DNA of 64,000 nucleotides from assembly GCF_006170445.1 (NCBI RefSeq), contig NZ_VCNA01000014.1, forward strand, positions 62,001-126,000, written 5' to 3'. Source of the DNA: Brevibacillus dissolubilis. GTDB taxonomy: Bacteria; Bacillota; Bacilli; Brevibacillales; Brevibacillaceae. Position 1 is the stretch's first letter. Each line of letters opens with the position of its first letter. The notes under the pieces were generated by a model. It made no database searches and was not told the origin of the DNA. It saw only the letters and a list, made by a program, of their open reading frames with translations. The translations under genes and the position numbers were made by a program. Of the stretch, positions 32,837 to 40,851 are shown one piece after another.

Positions 32837-34828
32837 TTATTTCTTCGCGGCTAAGTCAATCTGATACTTGGCGAATCCGCTTTCCAATGTGGTCACATAC
32901 TTGATGTGGCCCAGCTTCTCAGCGAAATCCTTGGCTTGTGGAGAAGATTCGAATACAACCTTCACATTGCCGTTAATCGGAGCAAAAGACCAGTTGTTGT
33001 CTGCGCTTGGGTTGATCGTTTTTTGATCGCGGATGTACTCGATTAGAGCTTGACGGTTTTCGTCCGGGGCATCGAGGATGATGTTTTGCGCTTTGACCCC
33101 TGGGAAGTTCCCGCCGCCGCTTGCTCGGTAGTTGTTGGTGACGACTACGAATTCTTGGTTCGCGTCAATCGCCCCTCCTTCGAACATCAGACTCTTGATC
33201 CGGTTGGCACTTGCGTTGACGACATTACCTTTGGAGTCGTATTTGGCCGGTTGGGTGACGTCGATTTGGTAGGTGACGCCATCGATGACATCATAATTGT
33301 AGGTTGGGAAGTCGTTATTGATGAGCTGCTGTTCGTCCGTCTTGGCAGGATCAATCTGCTTGAATTGACCTGCCGACATCTCCAGCCATTCCTTCACGTC
33401 TGAACCTTTGACGAGGACAGCTTTGACGGTGTTTGGATAGATATAGAGGCTGGCTGTATCTTTGATCGCAATCGTACCGGCTGGAATGTTGGTATAGTAG
33501 CTGACTCCATTGCGTCCGCCTGCTTTAAATGGTGCACCGACAGAGAGAATTGGCTTGCCTTCGTATTTTGTACCCTCGAGGGCTTTTTCTGTGTACCATT
33601 TTTGCGCATTGGTCACGATTTGGATGGAGGGGTCGTCATTGACCAGAGCGAAAAAGCTGTTGATCGGTGCGGTGGTGTTGCCTACAGGACCGCGTACATA
33701 TTCAACCGTTCCTTTATGTTCTTCGGCGATCAGATTGGCGATTTTTTTGTTGGCATCGGTCAGCGGTTTTTTGTTGACGGAATCATAGATATAACGGTTG
33801 GTGGATTGCGAATCGGTTACGATCCAAGTATCTTTGTATTTTTGCAGGGTCAGATCGATGATGCCGAGCTTATCCCCCCAAGAGCCAGCTTCTACAGCCG
33901 CTACACCGTTGATGGTACCTTTCTTCACGTCAACACCTTTGATACCGCTAAAAGAGGCACTCGGGAATTCGACGTGAGCATGACCGAAGAGGATCGCATC
34001 AATATCATCCACTTGGCTGAGCGGATAGATGGCGTTTTCCGGGTTGTATTTGGTGATGTCTTTGTCAAAACCGGTGTGAGCCAGTACTACGACGACATCA
34101 GCACCTGCTTTTTTCATCTCAGGGATGACTTTTTTGGCGGTCTCAACGATGTCTTTGGCCGTGATCTTGCCGTCGAGGTGGGCTTGGTCCCATTGCATGA
34201 TTTGCGGAGTAACCAGCCCCGTGATACCTACCCGTACAGTCTGCTCCTGACCGTTTTCGTCGGTGAATTTTTTGGTGATGATGCGGTATGGAGTGAAGTA
34301 GTTCTGGTCGTTGTCTGGATTGGTGTCGTGGTCATCCACATAGACGTTGGCGTTGACATATGGGAATTTGGCGCCTTCCATCGCGGTCTCCAGAAAATCG
34401 AGACCATAGTTGAACTCATGGTTGCCGACCGTCGCCGCATCATAGCGAAGCAGATTGAGCGCTTTGTAGGTTGGATGGATTTCACCCTGCTGCAACGGCT
34501 TGATTTTGGCCACGTAATCACCAAGCGGGTTGCCCTGCAGGAGATCCCCGTTGTCGAGGAGAAGGGTGTTCTTCGCTTCTCTGCGTGCCTGTTCAATCAG
34601 GTTGACCGTTTTGGAGAAGCCGAACGTGTGAATTTCTTTATCTTCATAGTAGTCATAGTTCATGAGATTGACGTGAAGGTCTGTTGTTTCGAGCAGACGA
34701 AGCTTTAATTTGGGCCCTTGGGCATCTGGTTGGACTGCCTCTTCACTTGCATAGGACACAAGATTGGGAAATGCGATAACACCAAGTGCCACCGTGGTCG
34801 CCATTATGCCACCAAATACTTTTTTCAT
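32837..34828 (-). CDS. Secreted 2',3'-cyclic phosphodiesterase / 3'-nucleotidase (CpdB/YfkN-like)
   Basis: A 663-residue exported enzyme that releases nucleosides and phosphate from nucleotides. Signal peptide (KKVFGGIMATTVALGVIAFPNLVSYA). Metallophosphatase domain with LLETTDLHVNL, DNGDLLQG, VGNHEFNYG and FGHAHVEF; the 5'-nucleotidase C-domain follows with NNYRASGGGNFPG. No LPXTG or S-layer anchor. The true start is uncertain: GTG 34843, TTG 34834 (5 nt after GGGGTGA) and ATG 34828 are in frame. A five-repeat Pho box upstream implies induction in phosphate starvation. Confidence 0.93.
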   Translation of the reverse strand: MKKVFGGIMATTVALGVIAFPNLVSYASEEAVQPDAQGPKLKLRLLETTDLHVNLMNYDYYEDKEIHTFGFSKTVNLIEQARREAKNTLLLDNGDLLQGNPLGDYVAKIKPLQQGEIHPTYKALNLLRYDAATVGNHEFNYGLDFLETAMEGAKFPYVNANVYVDDHDTNPDNDQNYFTPYRIITKKFTDENGQEQTVRVGITGLVTPQIMQWDQAHLDGKITAKDIVETAKKVIPEMKKAGADVVVVLAHTGFDKDITKYNPENAIYPLSQVDDIDAILFGHAHVEFPSASFSGIKGVDVKKGTINGVAAVEAGSWGDKLGIIDLTLQKYKDTWIVTDSQSTNRYIYDSVNKKPLTDANKKIANLIAEEHKGTVEYVRGPVGNTTAPINSFFALVNDDPSIQIVTNAQKWYTEKALEGTKYEGKPILSVGAPFKAGGRNGVSYYTNIPAGTIAIKDTASLYIYPNTVKAVLVKGSDVKEWLEMSAGQFKQIDPAKTDEQQLINNDFPTYNYDVIDGVTYQIDVTQPAKYDSKGNVVNASANRIKSLMFEGGAIDANQEFVVVTNNYRASGGGNFPGVKAQNIILDAPDENRQALIEYIRDQKTINPSADNNWSFAPINGNVKVVFESSPQAKDFAEKLGHIKYVTTLESGFAKYQIDLAAKK

Positions 34829-34882
34829 AGTCAATCGATTCACCCCATCGGTTTAATAGTTAACGAATGGTTAACAGTTCCA

Positions 34883-34947
34883 AGTATAGACAAGCTGAAT
34901 GAATGTTCTGTGAATAGAGAATGAAGGTATGTTAAAGAATCTGTAAA
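34883..34947 (-). promoter_or_regulatory. PhoP-activated promoter with five 11-bp direct repeats
   Basis: On the minus strand five hexamers start exactly every 11 nt: TTTACA, TTTAAC, TTCATT, TTCACA, TTCATT (34947 down to 34893), followed by a -10 box TATACT (34888-34883). The PhoP consensus is TT(A/T/C)ACA repeated at 11 bp on one face of the helix. Confidence 0.75.
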
Positions 34948-34954
34948 TCGTACG

Positions 34955-34990
34955 AACACAAAACCGCCAAGCTCTTACAGCCGGCGGTTT
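34955..34990 (-). terminator. Terminator of the LysM-CAP gene
   Basis: Minus strand AAACCGCC / GGCGGTTTTGTGTT. Confidence 0.8.
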
Positions 34991-35016
34991 GACAGGTTGC
35001 TCATCCACGTATTCAG

Positions 35017-35652
35017 TTATGGACGGATAAACATCTGTGTCCAGTAATGACGGTAGCTTCCCCCTGATGCGTAGCCGACACCGATCTCGGTGAAGTTGGC
35101 ATTGAGGATGTTTCTGCGGTGGCCTTCACTGTTCATCCAGCTGGTCACGACTTGCTGTGGTGTTGTCTGACCGGCTGCGATGTTCTCCCCTGCTGCCGTG
35201 TAGCGGATGCCGAACTGCTTCATCATGTCAAACGGAGAGCCATACGTAGGAGAGGTGTGGGAGAAATAATTCTTGTCCCGCATATCAGCCGATTTGTAAC
35301 GGGCGACACGGGCGAGTTCCCAGTTGGCACGGAGCGCTTTGAGACCGTACTTGGCACGCTGTTGGTTGACCAGTGTGACGACCTCGGATTCGAACGACTT
35401 GATCTCTAAGAACAGCGGAACCGTTACCTTGTCCCCCGGATGGATCAGCGCTGGGTTAGGAAACTGCGGGTTGGCAGCGATGATCTCGGAGAGACCTACC
35501 TGATACTTCACAGCGATCTTCCAAAGTGTGTCACCCGGCTGAACCACATACACTTCCTGAGTGGATTGGGCGTGTGCGGTTGGTGCAGGCATCACAGCAC
35601 CGCTCATGATCATCGCCATGAGCGCAACAAAAAAGACTACTCTTCTCATCAT
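35017..35652 (-). CDS. Secreted LysM-CAP domain protein (YkwD-like)
   Basis: A 211-residue exported protein. Signal peptide (VVFFVALMAMIMSG, cleavage near AHA-QS), one LysM wall-binding domain (YVVQPGDTLWKIAVKYQVGLSEIIAANP), then a CAP/SCP domain (SHTSPTYGSPFDMM; AGENIAAGQTTPQQVV; HRRNILNANFTEIGVGYA). Relatives occur on spores and cell walls; activity unknown. AAGGGGTGA lies 6 nt before the ATG. Confidence 0.92.
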   Translation of the reverse strand: MMRRVVFFVALMAMIMSGAVMPAPTAHAQSTQEVYVVQPGDTLWKIAVKYQVGLSEIIAANPQFPNPALIHPGDKVTVPLFLEIKSFESEVVTLVNQQRAKYGLKALRANWELARVARYKSADMRDKNYFSHTSPTYGSPFDMMKQFGIRYTAAGENIAAGQTTPQQVVTSWMNSEGHRRNILNANFTEIGVGYASGGSYRHYWTQMFIRP

Positions 35653-35736
35653 TTGGATTCACCCCTTCATCCGTTAAGGTGTCCAAGTGCGGGTCGAGTA
35701 GTCCTGTTGACTCACAGGAAAATGCTGTGCTGCTTA

Positions 35737-35943
35737 TTACGTTCTTTGTTTATTCTGAGTGAATCGGCGGGCCACTACTTTGAGTACCAGCAGGGCGACC
35801 GCATAGACAGACGTCGCCAACAGCGTCGTAGCCAGCCAGTTATCTGTGCCAAGCAAAATATACAAAAGTGCATGCGCGATAAAAATTCCAAGAATCCACA
35901 TCCACACGTTCATACGCTCAAAAAAGTTCATCAATCCAGCCAA
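35737..35943 (-). CDS. Small two-TM membrane protein
   Basis: A 68-residue protein with two hydrophobic helices (VWMWILGIFIAHALLYILL and LLATSVYAVALLVLKVV) and a basic end (RRFTQNKQRT). TTG start, 6 nt after GGAGGGTGA; ATG 35931 is the alternative. Family not recognised. Confidence 0.6.
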   Translation of the reverse strand: MAGLMNFFERMNVWMWILGIFIAHALLYILLGTDNWLATTLLATSVYAVALLVLKVVARRFTQNKQRT

Positions 35944-36015
35944 ACTGACTCACCCTCCATCCAAGATCAAAAATCTTCCTAGGTATGGTATTGCCAGTTT
36001 GTCCGTATGTTATGC

Positions 36016-36345
36016 TTATTTGATGGCAAATCCTGCTTTTTCAAGAATCTCTGCCAATTCATCCAACGGGGTATCTGCCACCTCGGCGAAAATTTTCTTG
36101 GTATGCAGATGGGTCGCATTGGGGAATTCCTGACGAAGCTGGGACCGCAGCTTTTTGCCGCTGTCATCTTCATCGGTGAAGATGTAGATCTCCTCGGCCT
36201 CATCGATCTGCTCATGCAGCCGCTCCGCTTTTTCCTCGCTGAACGTACCGAATGTGCAGATGATCGTGACAGGCTCATCCAAGATACGGAGCAGGCGTTC
36301 TTTGTCCGTTTTTCCTTCTACAATCATGACAACACCCGTTTCCAT
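36016..36345 (-). CDS. Small toprim-domain protein (YusF-like)
   Basis: A 109-residue stand-alone toprim domain. The metal-binding Glu is in VMIVEGKTDKERL and the DxD in IYIFTDEDDSGKKLR. Toprim modules occur in primases, topoisomerases, RNase M5 and OLD nucleases; this small form has no known reaction. AGGAGG is 7 nt before ATG 36345; the longer open frame upstream starts inside other sequence. Confidence 0.82.
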   Translation of the reverse strand: METGVVMIVEGKTDKERLLRILDEPVTIICTFGTFSEEKAERLHEQIDEAEEIYIFTDEDDSGKKLRSQLRQEFPNATHLHTKKIFAEVADTPLDELAEILEKAGFAIK

Positions 36346-36470
36346 CCCAACTCCTCCTCCTGTGCTCTTTCCTATTATCATATACCATTTCCCACTAGAA
36401 AATGGCTGTTTAATCAAAAGCGGAGCTCGGCAAGCTAAAGACAACTTTTGCGAAAAGGAGTCGATCCAGC

Positions 36471-36644
36471 ATGCAACAAAACCGTTCTAAATCCAAAAAC
36501 CTCAACCAAAAAGGTCTGGCTGTCACTGGTCTGACAAGCAGCACGGTAGCAGATGATCTGCATACCGAAACCAACGGCGGCAACAGCTCTGACTATGCAC
36601 AAAAAAACCGCCAAGCAGGCAGCCAAGGCAACGGCAACCGTTAA
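36471..36644 (+). CDS. Small hydrophilic protein, possibly spore-associated
   Basis: A 57-residue protein rich in Asn, Gln, Ser, Gly and Lys with no hydrophobic stretch: QQNRSKSKNLNQKGL, then NGGNSSDYAQKNRQAGSQG. Composition and the Gln/Asn-rich repeats recall gamma-type small acid-soluble spore proteins, but the match is weak. AAAAGGAG lies 10 nt before the ATG and a strong terminator follows, so it is a genuine short gene. Confidence 0.7.
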   Translation: MQQNRSKSKNLNQKGLAVTGLTSSTVADDLHTETNGGNSSDYAQKNRQAGSQGNGNR

Positions 36645-36661
36645 TCTTTGTGCCAACATGA

Positions 36662-36704
36662 CAAAAGACCAAGCTTCCTTTTCAACGGGAAGCTTGGTCT
36701 TTTT
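36662..36704. terminator. Bidirectional terminator
   Basis: AAAAGACCAAGCTTCC / GGAAGCTTGGTCTTTTT between convergent genes. Confidence 0.9.
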
Positions 36705-36706
36705 CG

Positions 36707-37969
36707 TTATATCTTGAACTTTTTCACGAGGGAATTCAGCTGATCGGCCAGTTCATTGACTTGGTTGGCTGATGCGGTGATGATATGGATGGAGCTGAGT
36801 TCCTGTTCGATCGACGCCGCAATCCCGCTAGAGCCTTGCTGGGTACGGCGGGCGATATGAGCGACATCATCCATGGAGCTGCTCACCTGTTGAGAGGAAG
36901 CTGCCAGTTGCTCAGAGGCTGCTGACATCTCTTCAACCTCTGCCGATACTTCTTGAATCGTGCGTAGAATATCGCGGAAAATCTGTCCGGTCGCTTCTAC
37001 CATATCTGTCCCGACGGCTACTTCCTTGGTACCGATATTCATCGCTGCCAGCACTTGCTGGGTGTCGGCTTGAATACGCTTTACCAGGTCGGCGATTTTG
37101 GTCGCAGATTCTGCTGACTGTCTGGCCAGATTGCCAACCTCGCTGGCGACGACGGCGAAGCCTTTGCCATGCTCGCCTGCACGTGCAGCTTCAATAGAAG
37201 CATTGAGTGACAACAGGTTGGTCTGGTTGGTGATTTGTGTAATAACCTCGATGATTTGGCCGATTTCGTTGGATTGCTGGCTGAGTGATGTGATCGAGCT
37301 GGCCAGGTTCTCCACAGTGCGGGTGATCGAATCCATCTGTGTAACGGTTTGCTTTAATTGTTCAAAGCCTTTGTTCGTCTGCTCGGTGGAATAGACTGAG
37401 CGTTCTGACACCAGTGAAGATGATGAGGCAATCCGTTGAATGCCGATGGTCATCTCTTCCATCGCACGGGCGCTCTCTTCCGTTGCTTTCATCTGAGTAA
37501 GCACGTCGTTGGAAGTGGTTTGGACACTGACCGTTACATGTTGCGCAATATTCTCTGTCTCAGCAGCATGTTCAACCAGATGTCCGACCGATTGACGCAG
37601 GCTTTCGTTGGCACGATTGATCTGGTTGATCATGCCACGCCAGTTATCACGCATCTCATCGAGTGGACCTGCCACCCTGACAAGCGGCCCGAGTGCTTCC
37701 CGGTCTGGTTCTGCAGTCAAGTCACCGCTCGCCAGCACATGGATATGATTCTCAATCGCTTTGAAAGGCTTGGCCCATTTGATAAAATTGAATAAGCCTA
37801 CCAGAATCATGCCTACTCCACACAGCAACAACACGATTATCACTTGCAGCCAGCTTATATCTTCAGTTGACCATATGATATATCCCAATACCGGAAGCGC
37901 TAACAACAGCCCCTGTATGAATGAGCCCATCAGATAGATGACCATTCTTTTGACCATGAATGAATCCAT
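36707..37969 (-). CDS. Methyl-accepting chemotaxis protein without a periplasmic sensor
   Basis: A 420-residue receptor. Two TM helices separated by only a few residues ([38 protein letters not shown]), a HAMP-like segment, then the signalling hairpin. The tip reads [20 protein letters not shown], slightly off the usual [20 protein letters not shown]. With no outside domain it likely senses a membrane or cytosolic state such as redox or energy. A SigD-like promoter is seen upstream. Confidence 0.92.
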   Translation of the reverse strand: MDSFMVKRMVIYLMGSFIQGLLLALPVLGYIIWSTEDISWLQVIIVLLLCGVGMILVGLFNFIKWAKPFKAIENHIHVLASGDLTAEPDREALGPLVRVAGPLDEMRDNWRGMINQINRANESLRQSVGHLVEHAAETENIAQHVTVSVQTTSNDVLTQMKATEESARAMEEMTIGIQRIASSSSLVSERSVYSTEQTNKGFEQLKQTVTQMDSITRTVENLASSITSLSQQSNEIGQIIEVITQITNQTNLLSLNASIEAARAGEHGKGFAVVASEVGNLARQSAESATKIADLVKRIQADTQQVLAAMNIGTKEVAVGTDMVEATGQIFRDILRTIQEVSAEVEEMSAASEQLAASSQQVSSSMDDVAHIARRTQQGSSGIAASIEQELSSIHIITASANQVNELADQLNSLVKKFKI

Positions 37970-38010
37970 AGCTCGCTACATCCTCTCTTTGGCAAAATTT
38001 CAACCAAGTA

Positions 38011-38037
38011 ATATCTCGATTCCCCTTTTTCTATTTA
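38011..38037 (-). promoter_or_regulatory. Candidate SigD (motility sigma) promoter
   Basis: Minus strand TAAA, 15 nt, CGAGATAT. SigD consensus is TAAA-N15-GCCGATAT; the last five bases match. It precedes a chemotaxis receptor gene by about 40 nt. Confidence 0.45.
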
Positions 38038-38120
38038 GTTAAACACTAAAAAGAGTTTAGAATGATTTTGCTTTGTCCACCATACATAATGAAATAGGTG
38101 TGATAAAGGAGAGAACCGCG

Positions 38121-38339
38121 ATGCAACCAAAACAATATTACCGGATGAGACGAATCAACCAAGGGAAGGGGCGTCGTCCGTTTTCTACTCGGGAATCCAG
38201 CCTGATTTCCCTGTTTGAAATCGACGGTGACGATTATGATGATACCTATTGTGAACTGCTGGGAACAGGCAAGTGGCTTGCCAATACGGGCCGCCATTCC
38301 TTCGGCAGACAAGTCACGTCACAGCCTTATATTCTGTAG
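38121..38339 (+). CDS. Small basic protein of unknown function
   Basis: A 72-residue protein: basic first half (PKQYYRMRRINQGKGRRPFS), an acidic patch (EIDGDDYDDTY) and a Gly/Arg-containing end. No TM helix. AAAGGAG lies about 9 nt before ATG 38121 and a terminator follows. Family not recognised. Confidence 0.6.
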   Translation: MQPKQYYRMRRINQGKGRRPFSTRESSLISLFEIDGDDYDDTYCELLGTGKWLANTGRHSFGRQVTSQPYIL

Positions 38340-38345
38340 CAATAT

Positions 38346-38404
38346 GAAGAACCCCGTTTTCGCTCCTGTCAACTAGTGAAGGAGATTCGCGAACGGGGTT
38401 TATT
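38346..38404. terminator. Bidirectional terminator
   Basis: AACCCCGTT / AACGGGGTT outer arms with an inner CTCCT / AGGAG stem; it overlaps the stop of the convergent DUF421 gene. Confidence 0.7.
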
Positions 38405-39113
38405 CTTTCGTTTCTTTCGATTCTGTAGCCGTTTGATCCTCATAAAGGTCGAGGTAAAGCAAACCAGACTGATCTACCTGCCCGAAAAATACGTCCTTCA
38501 CCTGCAGGCTCCGCTCTTGTAGCTTATACTCCAACCAAGCCTTGGAAAAACCGATGTCCCGCAGTTCTTTATCCATCACCGTGCCGTCCATGATCACCGT
38601 TTTCGGCGGGTCAAGGGCAGGTACGGCAATGCCAAGCACCTTGGGTGTGACAGGCTGGGCTTCGGATTTGAGCATCACTGTGACATCTCCGTTCTCTTCC
38701 ATCACCGCGAATTCTACATCAGATACGCGAAACACCTGCTGCATCCGAAGGGTTTCCAGCAGGTCTTCGGTACTGATTCGTTCTTTTCGCAGATTCTTCT
38801 CAAGGATTTTCCCCTGATCGATTAAGATTGTCGCATTACCCTGAAAAATATGGCGGAGCTTCTTACTTTTCAAAGAAAGCCAATCTGCGAGCATAGGAAA
38901 AGCCCCGAAGATCGACAAGGCGACCAAATCCTGATAAACCGGGCGCTCTGTGGTCGTTGCAGCTACCCCTGCGATCGATCCAATGGTAATCCCTACGATA
39001 TATTCAATGGTCGTCATCTGTTTCACTTGACGTTTCCCAATCCATTTTGTGATGATAAACAGGTAGCTAAGTGTTGCGATTGACTGGATGATCACTTTTC
39101 CCCAATCCGGCAT
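38400..39113 (-). CDS. DUF421 (YetF-like) membrane protein, second copy
   Basis: A 237-residue protein: N-terminal TM helices (TLSYLFIITKWIGKRQVKQM; YIVGITIGSIAGVAATTT) and two cytosolic repeats (ILIDQGKILEKNLRKERIS; TVIMDGTVMDKELRDIGF). Same architecture as the protein at 24481-25188, with clear but moderate identity. YetF-type proteins are common in spore formers and unexplained. Confidence 0.85.
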   Translation of the reverse strand: MPDWGKVIIQSIATLSYLFIITKWIGKRQVKQMTTIEYIVGITIGSIAGVAATTTERPVYQDLVALSIFGAFPMLADWLSLKSKKLRHIFQGNATILIDQGKILEKNLRKERISTEDLLETLRMQQVFRVSDVEFAVMEENGDVTVMLKSEAQPVTPKVLGIAVPALDPPKTVIMDGTVMDKELRDIGFSKAWLEYKLQERSLQVKDVFFGQVDQSGLLYLDLYEDQTATESKETKE

Positions 39114-39239
39114 GGAGTCTCCTCCTTCGGCATAATCATAGGTAGTTTACCCGCACGCCGATTTTTTACCTGCTTTACAATTATTCCACTTTCTGTTACC
39201 CTTTTAAAATAATTTTAGTGAATAAAGGAGTCGTCGGCT

Positions 39240-40493
39240 ATGCACGTACCCTTATGGAAGCAACGGCCTTTTCGACTGTTGTGGTCAGCACAAGTCGCCT
39301 CCAATGTGGGCGATCAGTTTTACTATATTGCGTTATTGTGGTTTTTGCTTCATGAGACCAACGACCCCTCTGTATTAAGTATGGTGAGTATCCCTGAGAT
39401 GTTGGCCGGGCTGATCTTCTATATGATCGGCGGGGTACTGGCTGATCGGATGAGTCCCCGGCAGATGATGATGTCCTCTGACCTTGCCCGCGTCGTGATT
39501 GCGGCCCTTGTTGGTCTGGTGGTCATGCTGAAGGTGACATCCTTTCCGTTCTTTCTCGCCATGCAGTTCGCCATCGGGATCTTCTCTACGCTGTTCTATC
39601 CGTCCCGTGCGGTAGCGCTCCGCTCTGTCATCGCACAGGAGCAGCTGGGCAAGGCGAATGCTGTGTTGGATACGACCTTCCGCACAATCCGCATACTCGC
39701 CCCGATGTTGATCGGGCTCATGGCAAGTCTGATGCCGATATCCTATATGTTCTTTACCACAGGGGTATGCTATTTATTTTCAGCATTTTTTGTATATTCA
39801 TTACGCTCCTATCTGTATCAGGAAAAAATGCCGCGTGCTGGTGCCTTGTCACCCAAGGAGTATATGAGTGACATCAAAGATGCGCTGACAGAGGTAGCGG
39901 GGAAACGCCTGCTCTATTACATCCTGCTGTTCGGCAACATCGGCTTCATCGTCTGGCAAATCTGCTGGAACGTCGGTTTCCCCGTCCTTGCCAAACAGCT
40001 TGACGCGGATAACCCGCAAATGCTGGCTACTCTGTTCGGCTGCTACGGGGTCGGCAATCTGATCGGAAGTCTGTTGATGACCCGCCTGCGCTATCAAAAC
40101 CATCTGCTGGTTATCCTCGTTGGCTGGGTGTTCGTCGCCCTTGGATTCTTGCTGATCGGGCTGTGTGATTCAATGGAAATGATCGTCTTCGCCTCCGCCA
40201 TCATCGCAGGCTTTGGCGGGCCGCTGATTGGAATCCCGCTTGTGACTGCGATTCAGACCAAGATCGAGATGCAGAATACGGGAAAAGTGTTCTCGCTCAA
40301 CATGTTCGGATTCACCCTGTTTTGCATCGTGTCCAACAGCATGGGGGCCGCAGGGCTGTCTACACTGCCGGTGGCTACGATCTTTATGATCGCCGGGGTG
40401 TTCCTCTTCGTGATGATTCTGGCTGGTTATGTGCTGGGACGTACGGAGTGGAAAAAGGTGCAGAGTGAGGCGGCTACGGTGCAGGGGAGTTAG
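39240..40493 (+). CDS. MFS exporter (MFS_3, EntS/macrolide-efflux type)
   Basis: A 417-residue, 12-TM major facilitator. Start region FRLLWSAQVASNVGDQFYYIAL and the loop 2-3 motif GGVLADRMSPRQMM are typical of this branch, to which the interrupted gene at 8158 and the gene at 46351 also belong. Substrate unknown. AAAGGAG lies 9 nt before the ATG. Terminator at 40535. Confidence 0.88.
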   Translation: MHVPLWKQRPFRLLWSAQVASNVGDQFYYIALLWFLLHETNDPSVLSMVSIPEMLAGLIFYMIGGVLADRMSPRQMMMSSDLARVVIAALVGLVVMLKVTSFPFFLAMQFAIGIFSTLFYPSRAVALRSVIAQEQLGKANAVLDTTFRTIRILAPMLIGLMASLMPISYMFFTTGVCYLFSAFFVYSLRSYLYQEKMPRAGALSPKEYMSDIKDALTEVAGKRLLYYILLFGNIGFIVWQICWNVGFPVLAKQLDADNPQMLATLFGCYGVGNLIGSLLMTRLRYQNHLLVILVGWVFVALGFLLIGLCDSMEMIVFASAIIAGFGGPLIGIPLVTAIQTKIEMQNTGKVFSLNMFGFTLFCIVSNSMGAAGLSTLPVATIFMIAGVFLFVMILAGYVLGRTEWKKVQSEAATVQGS

Positions 40494-40534
40494 TGTTTGA
40501 GGAAATGAATCGTTAGAGTTGAAAAACATGTGTG

Positions 40535-40571
40535 AAAGCCTTCTCGGGATAGACCCGGGGAGGCTTTTTTG
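40535..40571 (+). terminator. Terminator of the MFS gene
   Basis: AAAGCCTTCTCGGG / CCCGGGGAGGCTTTTTT. Confidence 0.9.
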
Positions 40572-40611
40572 CGCTTCGAAGCATCTTCCCTCCTCATCCT
40601 TTCCCCACTTT

Positions 40612-40732
40612 GAGGGACAGGTTTCAATCTGGTGAACCTTCTTGAAAACCCTCCCAACTTCGAGAGGAGCGGCAAGTCTACGCCCCCTTGGGGTTTTTAA
40701 TTAGGTGTAGCCAGATTGAAACCTGCCCCCTC
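40612..40732. repeat. Inverted-repeat element (possible MITE or structured RNA)
   Basis: CAGGTTTCAATCTGG (40618-40632) and CCAGATTGAAACCTG (40711-40725) are perfect 15-bp inverted arms, extended imperfectly outward by GAGGG / CCCTC. The 78-nt interior holds CCCC-CTT-GGGG then TTTTT. No gene lies in it. This is the main content of the 358-nt gap between the MFS gene and amt. Confidence 0.65.
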
Positions 40733-40767
40733 CCACCCACATTATTAGTGAAATATTCAAAAAACAG

Positions 40768-40830
40768 TATACAAAACCACCTTCATGTCATATAATCTCA
40801 CATATAGATAAGATGTTAGGTAATCTAACA
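40768..40830 (+). promoter_or_regulatory. amt promoter with two GlnR/TnrA boxes
   Basis: TATACA, 17 nt, TATAAT (40791-40796). Box 1 TGTCATATAATCTCACA (40786-40802) covers the -10. Box 2 TGTTAGGTAATCTAACA (40814-40830) lies downstream of +1. Both match TGTNA-N7-TNACA exactly, with centres 28 bp apart. The placement indicates repression, as by GlnR under nitrogen excess. Confidence 0.85.
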
Positions 40831-40851
40831 CGAAAAAGGAGTGGAAGTAAC

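Noticed and set aside
33602-34708. Long open frame (368 codons) on the plus strand
   Set aside because: It is antisense to the well-supported nucleotidase gene and shows no domain, ribosome site or plausible composition.
40618-40725. GTTTCAAT / ATTGAAAC, reminiscent of CRISPR repeat ends
   Set aside because: Only two copies, in inverted orientation, with no spacers or cas genes; treated as an inverted-repeat element.
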